Under the pieces are notes generated by a model. It saw nothing but the letters and a program-made list of their open reading frames with translations, had not been told where the DNA came from and did not search any database. DNA of 64,000 nucleotides. Source: Phoronis australis. Taxonomy: Eukaryota; Phoronida; Phoronidae. Where the stretch lies: positions 178,768 through 242,767 of the forward strand of contig NMRA01000366.1 of NCBI GenBank assembly GCA_002633005.1, read 5' to 3'. A program made the translations under genes and the position numbers. Position 1 is the stretch's first letter. Each line of letters begins with the position of its first letter. Of the stretch, positions 1-12,366 are shown one piece after another.

Positions 1-2940
1 GGCGGTCCCATTTGATCCCCGGAGGTCCTGTTTAGAGGACCGGCGGTCATGTTGTTTCTCACCCGTGTAGATCTAAATCTATTGCTTTAGTGACGTGAGC
101 TTTGTAATCCCATTATAAGCTATTAATTAAACTGTATAATCCGACTATAACAGAATCATAATGACAAGAGACAGTTATTGCGATGATGGCTATTGGTCCA
201 AATAAATGAACAGAAACCGTGGCTAATTAAGCGTGTACCCGTAATTATTGGTAGGAATGACGTAATGTATACAATTTGGTTCGTGCCATTAGCGAGAGAA
301 AGGGAATAAGGGTTAGACGAGAGTGTAAATGGTGAGGGGTAGACGGTAAAATAAAAATAAACTGTAAGCGGGGAGCTTTTTGCAAAACAGTCCAACTTAC
401 GCCCAAAGTTAGGTGTGGTTTATTTGATCGATATATGTCCCGAACGATAAAACGTGTGTACTATTCTCAGTTTCTCAAGGAGTAAAATGACAGGGCGTAA
501 GTGAAAGGGTGATGTACCGTGGCAACAACAGGAATTCCTAAAACATAGATGTTCATTTAAGATAAATAATTTCGGAAAATTGGACAAGGCATAAATGGCT
601 CCACAAGACATATCGCACTGTAAATATGTTATGACCGGAATACAAGGAGCATGCTATCGAATTATTATGATGGAGATGACAGCTTGCAGTTGTTTTTTAC
701 CAGTTTATAACGTATAATGAGCCTCATTAATTAACAAGTATCACTAGAAGACCGTTTGCTATTTTTGTCAATTTCATAAAATGCACAAAATGGTGGCATC
801 GCTTTTGTAAAACGTGTACAGCGCTGACTACGGCGATACGTACATGTAAAGACAATTCAAAGTTTTACTCAGTCGTTTTTTCACCAAAAACAACACGGCG
901 CGGAATTGTACATATTACCCCTCCAGGCGCATACCAGCATCAGAGTTTGAACCATAAGAAATAAATATTGACATTTATATTTTTTATATGTCATCATTTT
1001 GGTACACTTTCGGGGGAGCGGGGGAGCAGAAAAGTGTACTATTTTTATACTCACGAAAATTGCTTAATAATTATTGCTCACGTCTCTTCGCAATATGGAA
1101 ACTGTGACCTCGTAAATAGTAACCCTTTATATACTAACATGTTTACCTTGACTGTTCGGAAGTTCTAAAGAGCTAGGCACTGTTTTGTTGGAGTACCAAC
1201 AGAAATTCGGAATTACATTTCTAATGTTGCAAAATTGCGAATGCATGAGGAATAAGCCATGGTTAACGATTACATTAGAATTCGCTTCATAAATTGAAAA
1301 AGAAAGAATATGTAACCATTTAATTCCCACGTCTGAAACTCAAAGGTAACATCTAGTTAAATTGTGGACGCCGATAACACACTGGAGTGGTTGTCGTCGG
1401 ATAAGATATTCTATTTTTTTAACAGCTGACGAAGAGGAAACGAATGAGTAATTTCTAGATCGAATACGCAACTGTACTTTCTGTGTCACCGACGTATTGA
1501 GCAATATCTGAACGAATAAAACATAACTATCACAGTTCGCTAATCGCGTCGTTTCTTCATAACTCAGTTAGCGGTGAAAGTTAATACGCAATTACGTGGA
1601 ATGGTGACAAATCAAGGAATATACTATAACAAGTTGACTTAATAATATAATAATGTAATTTGATTGTCACTGATTTCATTACGTCTTCAAACAAATTGAA
1701 TCAATTTATTCTGCTTGTGTTCATAATCTGTTAACTTTGATGTAACCAGCCAAAACTAAACCATCTCAGGATGTTATATCATCGATGCTTCAATCATGCA
1801 GATTCAATTCTGTAATTGAACTATACCGGTCCAACCCATGTGTTCGAGACAAACGCTAGACTCCTTCGATTAAACTGCATCCAGTTTTAATAAAACTAAC
1901 AAATTCTCTTTTTGTTGAAAATCGATGAAATACATTTGTTGGGGCAACCATTTTTCTACTATTTCGCTCTTGGTTATACATTAATGTTAGGATTCCTACC
2001 AATTTGTTAAACCGGCGGTCACTACTAGTTTTGATCTTATTTTATCAAAGAAATTGAACAGGAAGTTAATTACTAATTACGCATTTGTCTTTAAGAGACT
2101 GCGCTCAAATGTAGCTTCCATTTACACGCAAATGATTTTAAATTTGCTGCATTCTCCTAGAAAATCATATTCATGGAAATACCAAGATCACGTCGCCGTG
2201 AATTGTAAAACGTGAAAAGTGTTACCTCATATACTCATGCGTACGTACGTGCCGGTAATCTTGGCAAACGTTCGTTATAAGCTCAGACACTGGTTTGGCC
2301 CGCAGTAGGGGCACAGCGGGACCATAACCACCTGTTCGTCGAAAATCATTTTGCATGCCCCTTCCCCGTTCGTTGCAAACTGCCACAGGTTGCCACCCAC
2401 TTCAGCTCCCTTTGTCGCCAACAGTGTTTTGATTAATGCGCAATGGAAATATGGACGCGTAAGAAGCAACATGAAAATATTAGTTTGATTCCTCTCGCGT
2501 AACCGACAGTAATTCGACAGATAAATATTTTTTGTTCAGTATAAAATGTACTTTTTTACCAAAAACGATTGCTTCCTGAAAATGAAAAGCGGTGAAATAA
2601 TTTTAGTAGTTTACCAATCGTCGTCCCCGTCCCAGACAGCGAGGGGAAACAAAGCGTTTTACGGACGGCCCAGTCTTGCCAAGCGTTGAGACGTATCGGG
2701 TGCTTATTGGGGAGTCCAAAGTAAAAGAACTCACGAATGAGTTTCAAAGCTTTCAACAGAAAATAGCCTCGCTTTGGGCTAAAATCACATCTTATGCACT
2801 GAACGACCACTTTGAATTATTTACGAAACAATGAAGTAGGCCGCCATACGCCAGTGTGTTGAGCAGGCACACGAATCAGTCGCTTTGGTTTCACCTTCCA
2901 TGAGCCCTACATGTACACACACATGCATGCTGGCTGACTG
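1..2940. other. No recognised gene; presumed rx upstream or intronic DNA
   Basis: AT-rich DNA with no exon I can recognise. If the rx gene further right starts in or before this stretch, this is its intron or 5' flank. I looked for the N-terminal part of the homeodomain that must precede the 6.3-kb exon and did not find it, but a short exon could be missed by eye. Two patches (2275-2472 and 2556-2810) have higher GC and open minus-strand frames. I cannot tie them to a family; they may be conserved regulatory DNA. Confidence 0.5.
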
Positions 2941-3120
2941 ACATTAGATAGACAGAAATACGCAAATACACACATACGTGGACGCACATACACACAAACG
3001 TCTACAGTCACACAAACAACCAGTGATACACACACATGCATATAGTTTTCTCACATACATACATACCGGTTCATACATTGCACACACACACACACTCAAA
3101 CACGCGCGCGCGCGCCTAAA
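2920..3120. repeat. CA-rich microsatellite region
   Basis: Imperfect (CA)n/(CATA)n low-complexity sequence ending in an alternating CG run around 3103-3115. The open frames on both strands here arise from the simple repeat and are not genes. Confidence 0.85.
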
Positions 3121-3179
3121 TACATTATATATCCGTACAACGTGGAACATTCACTGGATACATATACATTAGCCTTTCA

Positions 3180-4680
3180 AAATAAAGATGGAAATGTAGT
3201 CTAATTATCAATTCAATCAGACTGAGAAATTACAATCAAATGCATGACTTTAAAACATTTTTAATATGTTTTAAAAAGTTATCACTTATTTATTAAAGCG
3301 ATTACGCAAAACAAACACGATTAGATCACGTCGTTTTATTTTAAAATAGACCAAGAACGAATCGAAAATGGTTCTCTTTTTTGAAATGTTTATAAATTAT
3401 ATATGGCACTAAAGGAATTCCCCATGTAAACCAATTTTTGCTAAAACCCTACTCTACGCTACCGCTCTATCCAAATTAAAAATTTTCTGCGGATAAAATG
3501 TTGTTTTATATCGTTAGTGTTTCTAAACAGCAGGTGCTGTAGCAATCGGTGAAAACCTACAGAGTACATTCTCACGAAGCGATATTTTCACAAAGAAGCT
3601 TTACTTCGGTAGAATTACCAGGCGCCAATCTGTACACGGGATCTCTACCAAATTAACCATAATTTCAGACAGTTAAATCGTCACTGGCAGTACAAATAAC
3701 GTAAATAGGTGTTGGTACTACACAGAAACCAGACTAAAAGTGCTGATTTAGGCTTGCCGGCGATTTACAAATTAATTTGAGAAACGAATTACGCATGCTG
3801 TGGATACGGGGATAATTTGACGAGAAAATGCAAGAACATAATGAGGTTACTTAAGAGCCAAATTTGATGAGATGTGGTACGGGTTCCTAACATTAGTTAA
3901 ATCATACACAGTGCAATTTAGTTAACCAATGACTGAACAAGGACATTGTGTTTCGCGCACACAGTCCGCAAAACGTATACTAGCCATCCTCCACGTTGAG
4001 AAGAAGGTTTCGATTAGATATTGAATCACGTTCACGCCAAAGCATTTTGACAGAAAACTATACGACGTGAGTTTAAATTCAGGTTATTATTTCTAATAGG
4101 GAATTAAGAAATGAATTGCGGGTTGTTAAATTACAGTTTTTAGTCACAGGGTTGTAATCACCTGTCCAGTTTACGAGTTTCTACTTGTGGTTAGAGTTCG
4201 ATGAAGGTAGGAATCTTGTGTATATAATCACTGCATCATTGTATTCAAAACTCAATTAAATGTGTAGTCTATAAGAGTGACAATTTCCTGAAATTGTCGC
4301 TTTCTCGTTCAGTAGAATATCTAACCTGTCTACAAACCAATCATTATCCAGTCAAGCAACAATTATTTCATAACTTCGGAATGCATTTTGTGCGTTGAAG
4401 GGTGTACAGTAATAGTAGAAGTAGCGGTAAAATTGACCGGAACATTCTGGTTCGTTTTGCCGAAATTTTCCTCTAAACGTGACGTTTGAAAACGCTATCA
4501 ATTATTCACAAGACGCAACGATACATTTAGAATCTGTTCTTATGTAACCTGAATAAAACCTCTCCAGATATTAACCGAATCATTTGATTTCAGTGAAGTG
4601 ATGAGTAGAACTGAAAAAAACGCCGGTTTGTGTGTGTCACAGGTTATCGGAGACCTTATCAACAAAACTTTGTATTTACC
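3180..4680. other. Gene-free stretch
   Basis: No coding frame, RNA gene or clear repeat seen. It is AT-rich and consistent with an intron or intergenic spacer upstream of the rx exons. Confidence 0.5.
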
Positions 4681-4840
4681 CAAATGTCCTTAAAGCTACA
4701 GATTGTAACTTAGTCAAAGAATACATTTCCTAAAAGTAGAAAGTCTATAGAATTTTTTACTTTTTACCAATCTGTCATTAATTGGGTCACGTGACCGTGT
4801 TTTAAGTAAAATCTAGCAAAAGAAATTTACATTCACAGCA
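4681..4840. repeat. Dispersed repeat family A, copy 1
   Basis: This segment aligns by eye with 43265-43436 and 45088-45220 in the same orientation. Shared landmarks are a run like AAAGTAGAAAGTCTATAGAAT, then a TTTACCAATCTGTCATTAAT-like block, then TCACGTGA and a GCAAAAGAAA-like run. It is an old, diverged interspersed repeat with no coding content. It lies about 220 bp upstream of the tRNA-like SINE at 5.06 kb, but the arrangement differs in the other copies, so the two are probably separate elements. Confidence 0.6.
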
Positions 4841-5057
4841 AACAACACCAGCAGTAACACGTACAATATTTGTTCCATATAAAATTTCAAAAAAGTTGCT
4901 ACAGTTTTGTAAAGCATCATGATTGCATTTTCGATTTATGCACCTTCTGAACTTTTTTCATAAAACCATTAAAGCTCTATATTTTTGATAGCTTGTTATG
5001 CAAGAGTAATTTTTCTAAAAGGAATTTAAGTTTACGTGGGACCTTATTTAAAAGGCA

Positions 5058-5145
5058 GAGGAGGCAGTGTGGCCTAGTGGGATAAGTGCCCACCTCCTCT
5101 ATTGAAGGTCAAGGTCGTGGGTTCTAACTCCTCAGCTCGGTTTTA
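5058..5145 (+). repeat. tRNA-derived SINE head
   Basis: An A-box-like TGGCCTAGTGG lies at 5070-5080 and a B-box-like GGTTCTAACTCC at 5120-5131, spaced as in an internal RNA polymerase III promoter. The flanks do not fold into a proper acceptor stem, so it is not a functional tRNA. A related copy lies on the minus strand at 43.09-43.18 kb. The tail boundary is not defined. Confidence 0.65.
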
Positions 5146-5689
5146 TCTATATATTATTAAGACATAAAAATGTTTCCAGGTGATCAATGCCATAGGCCCA
5201 CCCGATCGACTTGCACATGTCTGGTTGACAACGTGTACGTGACCGCCTGCAACTATTTTTTATTGTATGCAAAAGTGGAACATTTTAAATACAATATTCC
5301 TGGCGTTTTCGAGAACACTATATTAAGCATAGCATGCGAAGGTTTCATACGAATTCGGTCAGCCATTTCTGATGTATGATGTCCTGAAAGAAGCCAAATT
5401 CAGACATTTTTCTAGGTTCCTGTCAAAGAACACGCTGCCTCCTTTGTTTGACTTACCCTTTTGTCGTTTCGTTCCTAACATCATTTGTTATTTAAAGCTC
5501 ATTGCATATATCATCATCCCTTGTGTCGTTATCTTCTTAATTTTTACATTTTTTGTTCTCTACTTGTTTAATTTAACTTCACGTAGTTTAAGTAGCTTAA
5601 TTAACTTTGAACTCAGGAGGATCAGGCTGTGCACACGTACTTTTAGCTTGTTTTATTTGTTTCGTATCCTCTATAAATGAAGTGTATTA

Positions 5690-5975
5690 TTAATATTATT
5701 ATCATTATCATCATTGTTATTATCATCATCATTATTATTATTTATTATTATTATTGTTGTTGTTTTTATTCTGATCATTATTATTATTATCACTATCACC
5801 ATCATCATATTAGTATTATTATCAGTATTATTATTATCGCCATTACTTTTATTATTGTTATCACCATCATCATCCTCATCAGATTAATATTATTGTTAGC
5901 ATTATTACTATTATTATTATTATTATCACCATTATTTTTATTATTGTAATCATCAACATTACCATCATCATCATC
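5690..5975. repeat. (ATT/ATC)n trinucleotide microsatellite
   Basis: About 280 bp of imperfect ATT, ATC and ACC triplets. The Ile/Tyr-rich open frame across it is a product of the repeat. It lies about 350 bp upstream of the rx homeobox exon, in the presumed intron. Confidence 0.95.
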
Positions 5976-6326
5976 ATTGTTATTCTTCGTTTGAGCGCGG
6001 GCCGTGTCCCATCAATGACGTAGTTCTCACTTCGTTCACAAGAGTTTCACAGGACAGGCTAACCTGAGTAGGAAACGATGACACTTGCTACACCCTCAGT
6101 AACAACATCGTCCACATGTCCCCAGCCCGTGGTTTCATCGAGATTTTAGAGCGGGCTTTGACGTTCTGGAAACGAGTATGGTGTTGTTGACTGGCCCCTT
6201 TAATTTGTAAATGTAATGTAATGTAATAAAGTGTTTAGTAGATTTACTAAGACTAGCAAACATACTTCAAAAAGGCCTAGCGTCGGTTGTAGCACTAACA
6301 CTATCGATGACGTCATGTTATTTCAG

Positions 6327-6441
6327 GTTTGGTTTCAAAATAGAAGAGCAAAATGGCGACGACAGGAAAAGCTCGAAAGTAGTTCATTAAAAATAAACGA
6401 CACCTACCCTATGGCGTCCCTAACGGCAAGAAATCCTACAG
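6327..6441 (+). CDS. rx: rx (retinal homeobox) penultimate exon, partial gene
   Basis: Internal exon of a paired-like homeobox transcription factor. The splice acceptor TTATTTCAG ends at 6326 and the donor GTAAGC starts at 6442. The exon opens with the end of homeodomain helix 3 (VWFQNRRAKWRRQEKLE) and runs into SSSLKINDTYPM, which resembles the start of the Rx tail in other animals. The intron falls just before the Val of VWFQNRR, a common site in paired-class genes. It joins in phase to the exon at 7714 through a split Gly codon (one base here, two there). Rx proteins act in the nucleus and specify eye field, photoreceptor and anterior neural tissue; that role is family knowledge. The rest of the homeodomain was not found in the window. 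A different paired-like gene is possible but less likely given the tail. Confidence 0.88.
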
Positions 6442-7713
6442 GTAAGCAATTGGTGAAAACATTCTAGTACAGTACATTTGTGGGCCATCCTTAAAAACAA
6501 ACGCGTACTACCTTAAGGGTCATCTGTTCGTCCTTTCCTCGGGACTTTCTTTAACCGAATGTCACATTTCTGTAACCCCACCACATCAACACGTCCCTGA
6601 ATGTTTCGGAGAGTGTTACATCCCGTCGTTACGAAAGGTACCACACCTTGTCTACGCCTATATGTACATTCATGTTACGACCAGCGCAGCAAACCCCCAC
6701 ATGCTGCAAAAGATGTCGTACCCTCCGCACCTTACAGCGGGTGTTAAAACACCGCAAGAAACAAAGTGTTGATTTACCCATATTACGAGTGGTGGCAGAT
6801 TCTCCGTACTTTAAGACGTGTGTTGCAAATTCCTTAGTGTTACAGAGGGTGGCACATCCCAGAAGCGAATTTAAGGGAGGTGGGGGGGGAGGGGCAAAGG
6901 GGCCATGTACACCCCCTAATATTTTTTCAGATTCCATTTGGTTATTCGGGGGTGCGAATGTCTGACAGGCAAATTTCTGGCTAATACTCTGCCCTGACCC
7001 CCTAACTCAAAATCCTGGATCCGCCCTTGCATCTCCTGAACCTTATGTGTGTCAAAGGTCCCCACATGTTGCGAATTAGGATTATATTTTCCTAGCGTAT
7101 AGCGAAGGATGACTGGTGATGTGACACATACTGTGCGAAGCTCTAAACGGGATCGTGCATGTATTCGACATCTTTCGCAACACTTACATGTAGATGTGAG
7201 AGACTTCATTCATGCAACATGCTGGAGAGGGTCTCGAAGTCTTATTTGTCAACGTGGATTGTAATACAAAAACGTCATAAACCCGTCTTACGTCACAAAA
7301 ATGGTTTTTGAATAATGTCACTTACTTTTATGAAATAGTTCTCTAATTGCTCAAAGTCAAATTGGAGCTGATTTCATGACTTCGAAAGAGCTGAAACCAG
7401 GATGTACATGTTGGCTTTTTTAGGCGTGTTACTATATACACAGTGCATGGTCTTAGGCTAGAAGCCAGATAATAGGAATAAAATGACAGATCAATTTTAA
7501 AGCGCCATGTGACCTATATAAAAAGCAACTTTCTTTGTCGAAACGAGGATTTGTTGTCACTTTACTACCATTTTAAGCACATTATTTGACATTGATCAAA
7601 TGTCGTCTGCGATTCTTTAAACTCGCCAGGGAAATAGAGAAAGGGGAGCTACATCTCAAATGTCCACGTGATGTTTGAATCCACATAAAAGGCAAATGAA
7701 TCCTTTATTTCAG
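6442..7713 (+). other. rx: rx last intron, with a degraded repeat inside
   Basis: Intron between the two recognised rx exons, with GTAAGC at its start and a TTTATTTCAG acceptor at its end. The part from about 6860 to 7031 is unusually G/C-biased and ends in a sequence typical of a transposon end (listed separately). Open frames of about 100 residues at 6629-6965 lie in this repeat-like sequence and match nothing I know. Confidence 0.75.
6860..7031 (-). mobile_element. Fragment of a DNA transposon (hAT-like end?)
   Basis: Read on the minus strand, the fragment starts CAAGGGCGGATCCAGGATTT at about 7031 and continues into a G-rich stretch. This resembles the CAGGGGCGGATCCAG-type ends common in animal hAT-like elements. 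No matching opposite end or target duplication was found, so it may be a truncated or non-autonomous copy. Family assignment is from memory of such ends. Confidence 0.4.
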
Positions 7714-8036
7714 GACTCACTACTTCCCTTCCGTTGGACCCTTGGATGACTTCACCCATCTCTAATCCAGGTCACATGGGCGTGAGCACGAGCCTGCACA
7801 GTCTTCCGGGTTACTTTCCACATCCGGGAGCTAACGTCAATTTGTCCTCGTACTTTAACGCGGCGAACACAGCCGATGTGTTTACTGGACTTGCAACAGC
7901 CATGAGCAGCCTTCCGCACGCATCAGTGAAAAACGTGGATGTTGAGGGAAGTGACCCGAGAAATAATTCTATCGCCTCCTTAAGGATGAAAGCTAGGGAA
8001 CACATGGGGATTTTTGGACGGCATTTTCCCGTGTGA
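7714..8036 (+). CDS. rx: rx (retinal homeobox) terminal exon with OAR motif
   Basis: Last coding exon of the rx gene, entered through the acceptor TTTATTTCAG ending at 7713. It encodes about 106 residues and stops with TGA at 8034-8036. The start, GLTTSLPLDPWMTSP, resembles the LPLD-W block of vertebrate Rx tails. Near the end, at 7959-8006, RNNSIASLRMKAREHM is an OAR (otp/aristaless/rax) motif, which in the family modulates transactivation. The middle is a Ser/Pro/Asn-rich low-structure region, as usual for these tails. Frame and phase agree with the exon ending at 6441. The homeodomain's first 46 residues and any N-terminal octapeptide are missing from the window. Confidence 0.9.
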
Positions 8037-8316
8037 GCTCTTCTTTTTGACCGTTTATTGTACGTTTCCGGTCATTTCGAGGATAGAAAATTGTGGCCAG
8101 CGACCCCGTACGGATTGGACCGTAATGCGTCAATTCCAACAGTGCCATTGGACAAGCGTGATTGCTATGGAGATATTAAACGTTATTGTTTAAGCTCCAT
8201 GGGGATAATCGAACGAAAGAAAGTTTGCGAAATTTATTTATTCAAAGTATTAATTGTAAAGCGTAGCTAACTCATTGACGTGGTTGTATTCAAATTGCAT
8301 AATTCAATCAAGAATG

Positions 8317-8322
8317 AATAAA
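8317..8322 (+). terminator. Candidate polyadenylation signal of rx
   Basis: AATAAA 281 bp after the rx stop codon, the first exact AATAAA noted downstream. It is consistent with the 3' end of the rx transcript, but the motif alone is weak evidence in AT-rich DNA. Confidence 0.45.
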
Positions 8323-9790
8323 TCTGCAGTGAACAAATTTTATTTTTTACCTATTCATTTAAACGAGCATTATCAGCGAGAACGGAAATTTTCTGAGAAT
8401 AGCGCGGAATCGAACTTGCAGTCTAACGCTCACTAGGCGCGTTAAATCCCATTCGAGAATTGGCGACTTTTATAAAATCACAAAAGAAATACAACTGAAG
8501 GTGTTGTTTTATCGCTCAAGAAGTCTATCGCATCGAACAATAATCCACACACACACACACGTTTTCCTGCCGTGAAAACCCGATAATCGCTTTGAATCCA
8601 ATGTCTAACAACAGCTGGGTTGCCAGATTTTTCCACGGATACACACTGATACATGTACGTGCAATACTGGCTGTAATGATAGGATAATCTGAGATCCCTT
8701 TGTCCGTCCGATAACAATTTGACCAGATATAAATTACGGTAACTTTTCTTCAGTTATTTAGTACACAATATGGATGATAGGTGAAATTCTATTTTGTCAA
8801 ATTTCTTCAAAAAGTGAAGATAAGAAAATTTAGGTCCATGACTACCATAGTTTGTACTGCGAAAAAGGCATAAAAGAACTTTTAGTAACGTTTCCAAATT
8901 TTGCAGAAACGTTATCAGTTTTTGGAAAATGAAAACTGTGGCTATTAGTTTGTGCGAAATAGGAGGAACATTCAAATCCGAACAATTTCAATTTCTATGT
9001 CATTTTTCGTAAACATAAGTTTACCGTAATATACTATACAATGTTTAACATTACTGCCCGGAAATTGATGGACATCAGGTAATGTACACCTCGCGCTTAC
9101 AAACTATTCCGGTAAAACATTACGCAATCACATATTTATATACTCTACACTTGTGAGTTAGACAAGAATGCAGATACACAAGTAATTTTTTCATTTACAT
9201 TAAAGGGACATCATCGCTTTTACGGTCGAAAAATGCAGTTTTGGGTTTTTTGTTGGACGGTATAGACTTCTTAAAGTCACATGCATCAGCTTTGAATAGA
9301 ACTACAAAACAACAAAATCCGTTGTGATTTTTGTGATTTCATAACAAATCGCCAATTCTCGGCCTTGTCTGCCAGCCATTCGTTGAAATCAAGACTGGCA
9401 TCTTGTCGAATTAAATGCTCTTAAAGCACTTCGCTATTTAACGCGCGGGATTTGACTCTGATGCTGCTGCTGCTACTAGCATATCTCCCAGATTATTTCT
9501 TTAACACGTTCAGATCGGAAAATGGTCAAGTTTTGACAGTGTTAACAAGTTGCACTACATTTTGGTAAATGCTTAACTACCGTGGAGAAAGTCGGCAGCG
9601 TCACTGAGTAATAATTGATTGACATCATTAGACTCTTGAGAACAAAGTGTCATTTCTTTATATTTATTATTCTGATATGGAATCGACAGGTTCTAGGGCC
9701 AGAAACAGAGGAAACAGCAAATGTCTACAGATAGTGCTATAAAAATGTGAGATAGACGATGTCATTTTCATAACAGTTCATAACAGGCTC
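8323..9790. other. Gene-free spacer after rx
   Basis: Nothing coding was recognised. A short (CA)n run lies near 8547-8562. Minus-strand open frames here are short and lack family features. Confidence 0.5.
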
Positions 9791-9795
9791 CAAAG

Positions 9796-9940
9796 AACCC
9801 ATTCCAAGAAAACTGACTCAGCTAAGACAAATCTTTAATTTCAGTCAGTTTTAAGATAAAACTTAAATTTGTCTCAAAGCCGTTTCAATAAAGAACTCTT
9901 AAGTTTTATTTAAGTTTTTGGCTTAAGTTTTGTGTTAAAA
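9796..9940. repeat. MITE-like repeat family B, copy 1
   Basis: It begins with CCATTCCAAGAAAA and contains a CTAAGACAAATCTTTAATTT-like block. It aligns with the reverse complement of about 42470-42605. The second copy carries inverted TTCCAAGAAA/TTTCTTGGAA ends, which marks the family as a small foldback (MITE-like) element. There is no coding capacity. Confidence 0.6.
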
Positions 9941-10257
9941 TAATACTAAACCCTGTTTTGATTGATGATTTTAGCCAATCCTTGATCTGCCAACAGCAGC
10001 AAGATGTCAACTAAAAATTCATTTTCTCTGAGTCACAGATAGGATACTACGGTTCTTGGTGGTTGGTCTTTCTCTTCCGTTGTTGTGTAGCTCGCCTAAA
10101 GTATAGGCCGCGCTTGACTGTTTAGCAGACTTTGAAAAGAATTTTCAATTCGTTTACTTGAATTATTTGAGGGTTGTCGAAGATTACAGAGTATTACTTT
10201 GTTTTATAGAACTAGATGAGAACGTCATTTTTAATATCTGTTAGTAGGCCAAAACTG

Positions 10258-10405
10258 GGCGTGCGTTCAGTAACGCTAGGGCATACGCTAGGACCTAGCT
10301 AAAATCTAGTCAAAGTCACGTGTTATCATTTAAAATACACGGCAATGTCTCGTGTATTATCGCGAAGTCTTGCTTTTTATTGAGGTCTTAGCCCTACCGA
10401 ATGGG
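10258..10405 (+). repeat. Dispersed repeat family C, copy 1
   Basis: Direct repeat of about 140 bp shared with 11636-11790. Both start GGCGTGCGTTCAGTAAC, share an AAAATCTAG...AAGTCACGTG block, a TATCATTTAAAATACACGGC block, and end near a GAGGTC...GGGAGG motif. The CACGTG E-box-like core is inside the repeat. Confidence 0.75.
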
Positions 10406-10699
10406 AGGCTAATTAGGTATTATTTTCGTTACGGCTTTACTTGTCGGATGTGGAAGTTTAATAGCTTGGACGTTGAGAAAGATCTCAGACCTAAGTAAAA
10501 AATGAACTTCAGTAAGTTTCTTGCAACGGGCCACCTGAATCTTGCCAAAAAGCGGGCCACCTCTATTGGCACAATATCCCGATTGCACCCCCACTTGTTG
10601 TCAGCCAACAGGTGTCAGAAGTTGTCAACACGTGTAATTCAGTCTTTCTTATCTTGACGCACAAGAATTTTCTATCAAAAATTTGTTACTGGGCGGAAA

Positions 10700-10815
10700 A
10701 CTGACCTAAGTTTCGTGAACACAAAAAACTTACGAAAGCTCTCGAGATATCGCCAAGCATTACAAGCGAAGCACGTTATCACAGTACCATTCTTCGCAAG
10801 ATTCGTGCGGTTTAC
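10700..10815 (+). repeat. Dispersed repeat family D, copy 1
   Basis: It shares a CGAGATATCGCCA-GCAT-ACAAGC block and flanking CGCAAG motifs with about 24470-24600. The similarity is short and diverged. Both are probably remnants of one interspersed repeat. Confidence 0.4.
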
Positions 10816-11635
10816 GGAACTAAACTTCATTCAGTGAAGTACGACTATTGCCCTCTTTTTACAATTGAATTCATGGCCCTGGTATTCGTAATCTCGACGG
10901 CGTGCATGGCTACCTTACGTCCCACAACCTTACACAAGCTAGCTGTGGCAGAAAGCACCGGTATGCGAAGACTTAATTTAGGTCACTATCTCCCATTAGT
11001 TAAATGCATTTTATTTTATTTTTTCTGCTTAGATTAATATACATACATGTATTTGTTGACCAAAACAACTGCCAATATTGATTAATTCCATCACGCTTTG
11101 AGTAGTGTTATGGACACCACGAATATAATGCATGAATATATTACTTGGTGTTATTAGTACTGATATGGTTTTGGTATTGCCTGTATCACTCGAAAAATGA
11201 AAACAGCCAAGCAAGTTAATAATTAGATGTTATTACATAAACAACTCAACAAAAGTTTGGAAATATACGTTCACTCGTCCGTGTTTTTATTACCTTTGGT
11301 TTGATTAAATCATGTTGCATACCAATGGAAAACTCAGTCATTCCCTTTCCAAAAATACCGATTTTGTCAATAAATTATTGATATGCTCAGTAACTTTGCT
11401 GCCAAAGTAGGCTTGGTCTCAAAGGAGAATATTACAAATATCTCTGTTTTTTGCCAAGCAGTGTCACCACCGGCGATGTGCTGGTGATTGACACCGGGAG
11501 GCAAACACCAAATTTGTGTGACACTGAATGATATCATGGAACTCCTGCTGTTAGCAGGCTCAGTATGAATCACGATTATGCAAACTGTATTTGGAGTACC
11601 CAGTTTGCATTCTTCAAATGTGAACACAAAAGCTG

Positions 11636-11790
11636 GCGTGCGTTCAGTAACACTATGACCTACGCTAGGACCCAGCTAAAATCTAGCAAAAGTCACGTGA
11701 TATCATTTAAAATACACGGCAATATTTCACGTAATCTCACGAAGTCTTGCTTTTTAGCGAGGTCCCGTATCGCTACTGAACGGGAGGATT
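11636..11790 (+). repeat. Dispersed repeat family C, copy 2
   Basis: Second copy of the repeat at 10258, same orientation, 1.38 kb away. Differences are scattered substitutions, so the duplication is not recent. The 130-residue open frame at 11565-11957 overlaps this repeat and is not a credible gene. Confidence 0.75.
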
Positions 11791-12275
11791 GTGTTCTGGC
11801 TCCAAGTATACCAAGTTTGTCTGCTACACTGAAGTCTCGATGCTGGTGTTTCCCAGAAGATGGCGGCAGCACGATTCGGAGTGAGTCCTGGTGGCATCTC
11901 CAAACTGAAGCACAAACTCCAACAAACAACGTGCGAAGAAGGTGTGTCGCTGTATAGTGACGGCGAATGATTCGCGAACCCGATTCTGAGAAGACTGCAT
12001 GTTCACTGTTGTCTAACAGTTACCAATTTATTAAGACATAAACAAAAATACAGTACTATCATTTGTTCAATATATAAAGTGTTTACTTATAATTTTAGCA
12101 CGTATTTGATTTGTGCTAAAAGCTGTGGTAGCAAATGAATTGATTTCATGAAATAAACTGAGCAATTGTGAGCCAAAGGTACTAAATCTAGAAAAAGTGT
12201 TTGAAATTTAAAATTTGAAAATCAACACAAACTTTGAAACGAATTCCGGGGGAATCATCGTCTAACTTACTCGTA

Positions 12276-12366
12276 CTGGCGACTTAGCGGCGACTTGGGA
12301 TTTTTCCCAGGTCGCCAAATACAATCTGAAGTCGCATTGGCAACTTGCAGGTCGCCATATCGAGCA
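12276..12366 (+). repeat. GCGAC/GTCGC-rich repeat family E, copy 1
   Basis: Short region with repeated CGACTT, AGGTCGCCA and TGCAGGTCGCCATATCGAGC motifs in both orientations. Related sequence occurs at 50.75, 51.44 and 51.57 kb, always ending near a TCGAGC core followed by CTG. It is an interspersed repeat without coding content. Confidence 0.5.

Noticed and set aside
11565-11957. 130-residue plus-strand ORF
   Set aside because: Most of it overlaps dispersed repeat family C, and the opposite strand is equally open.
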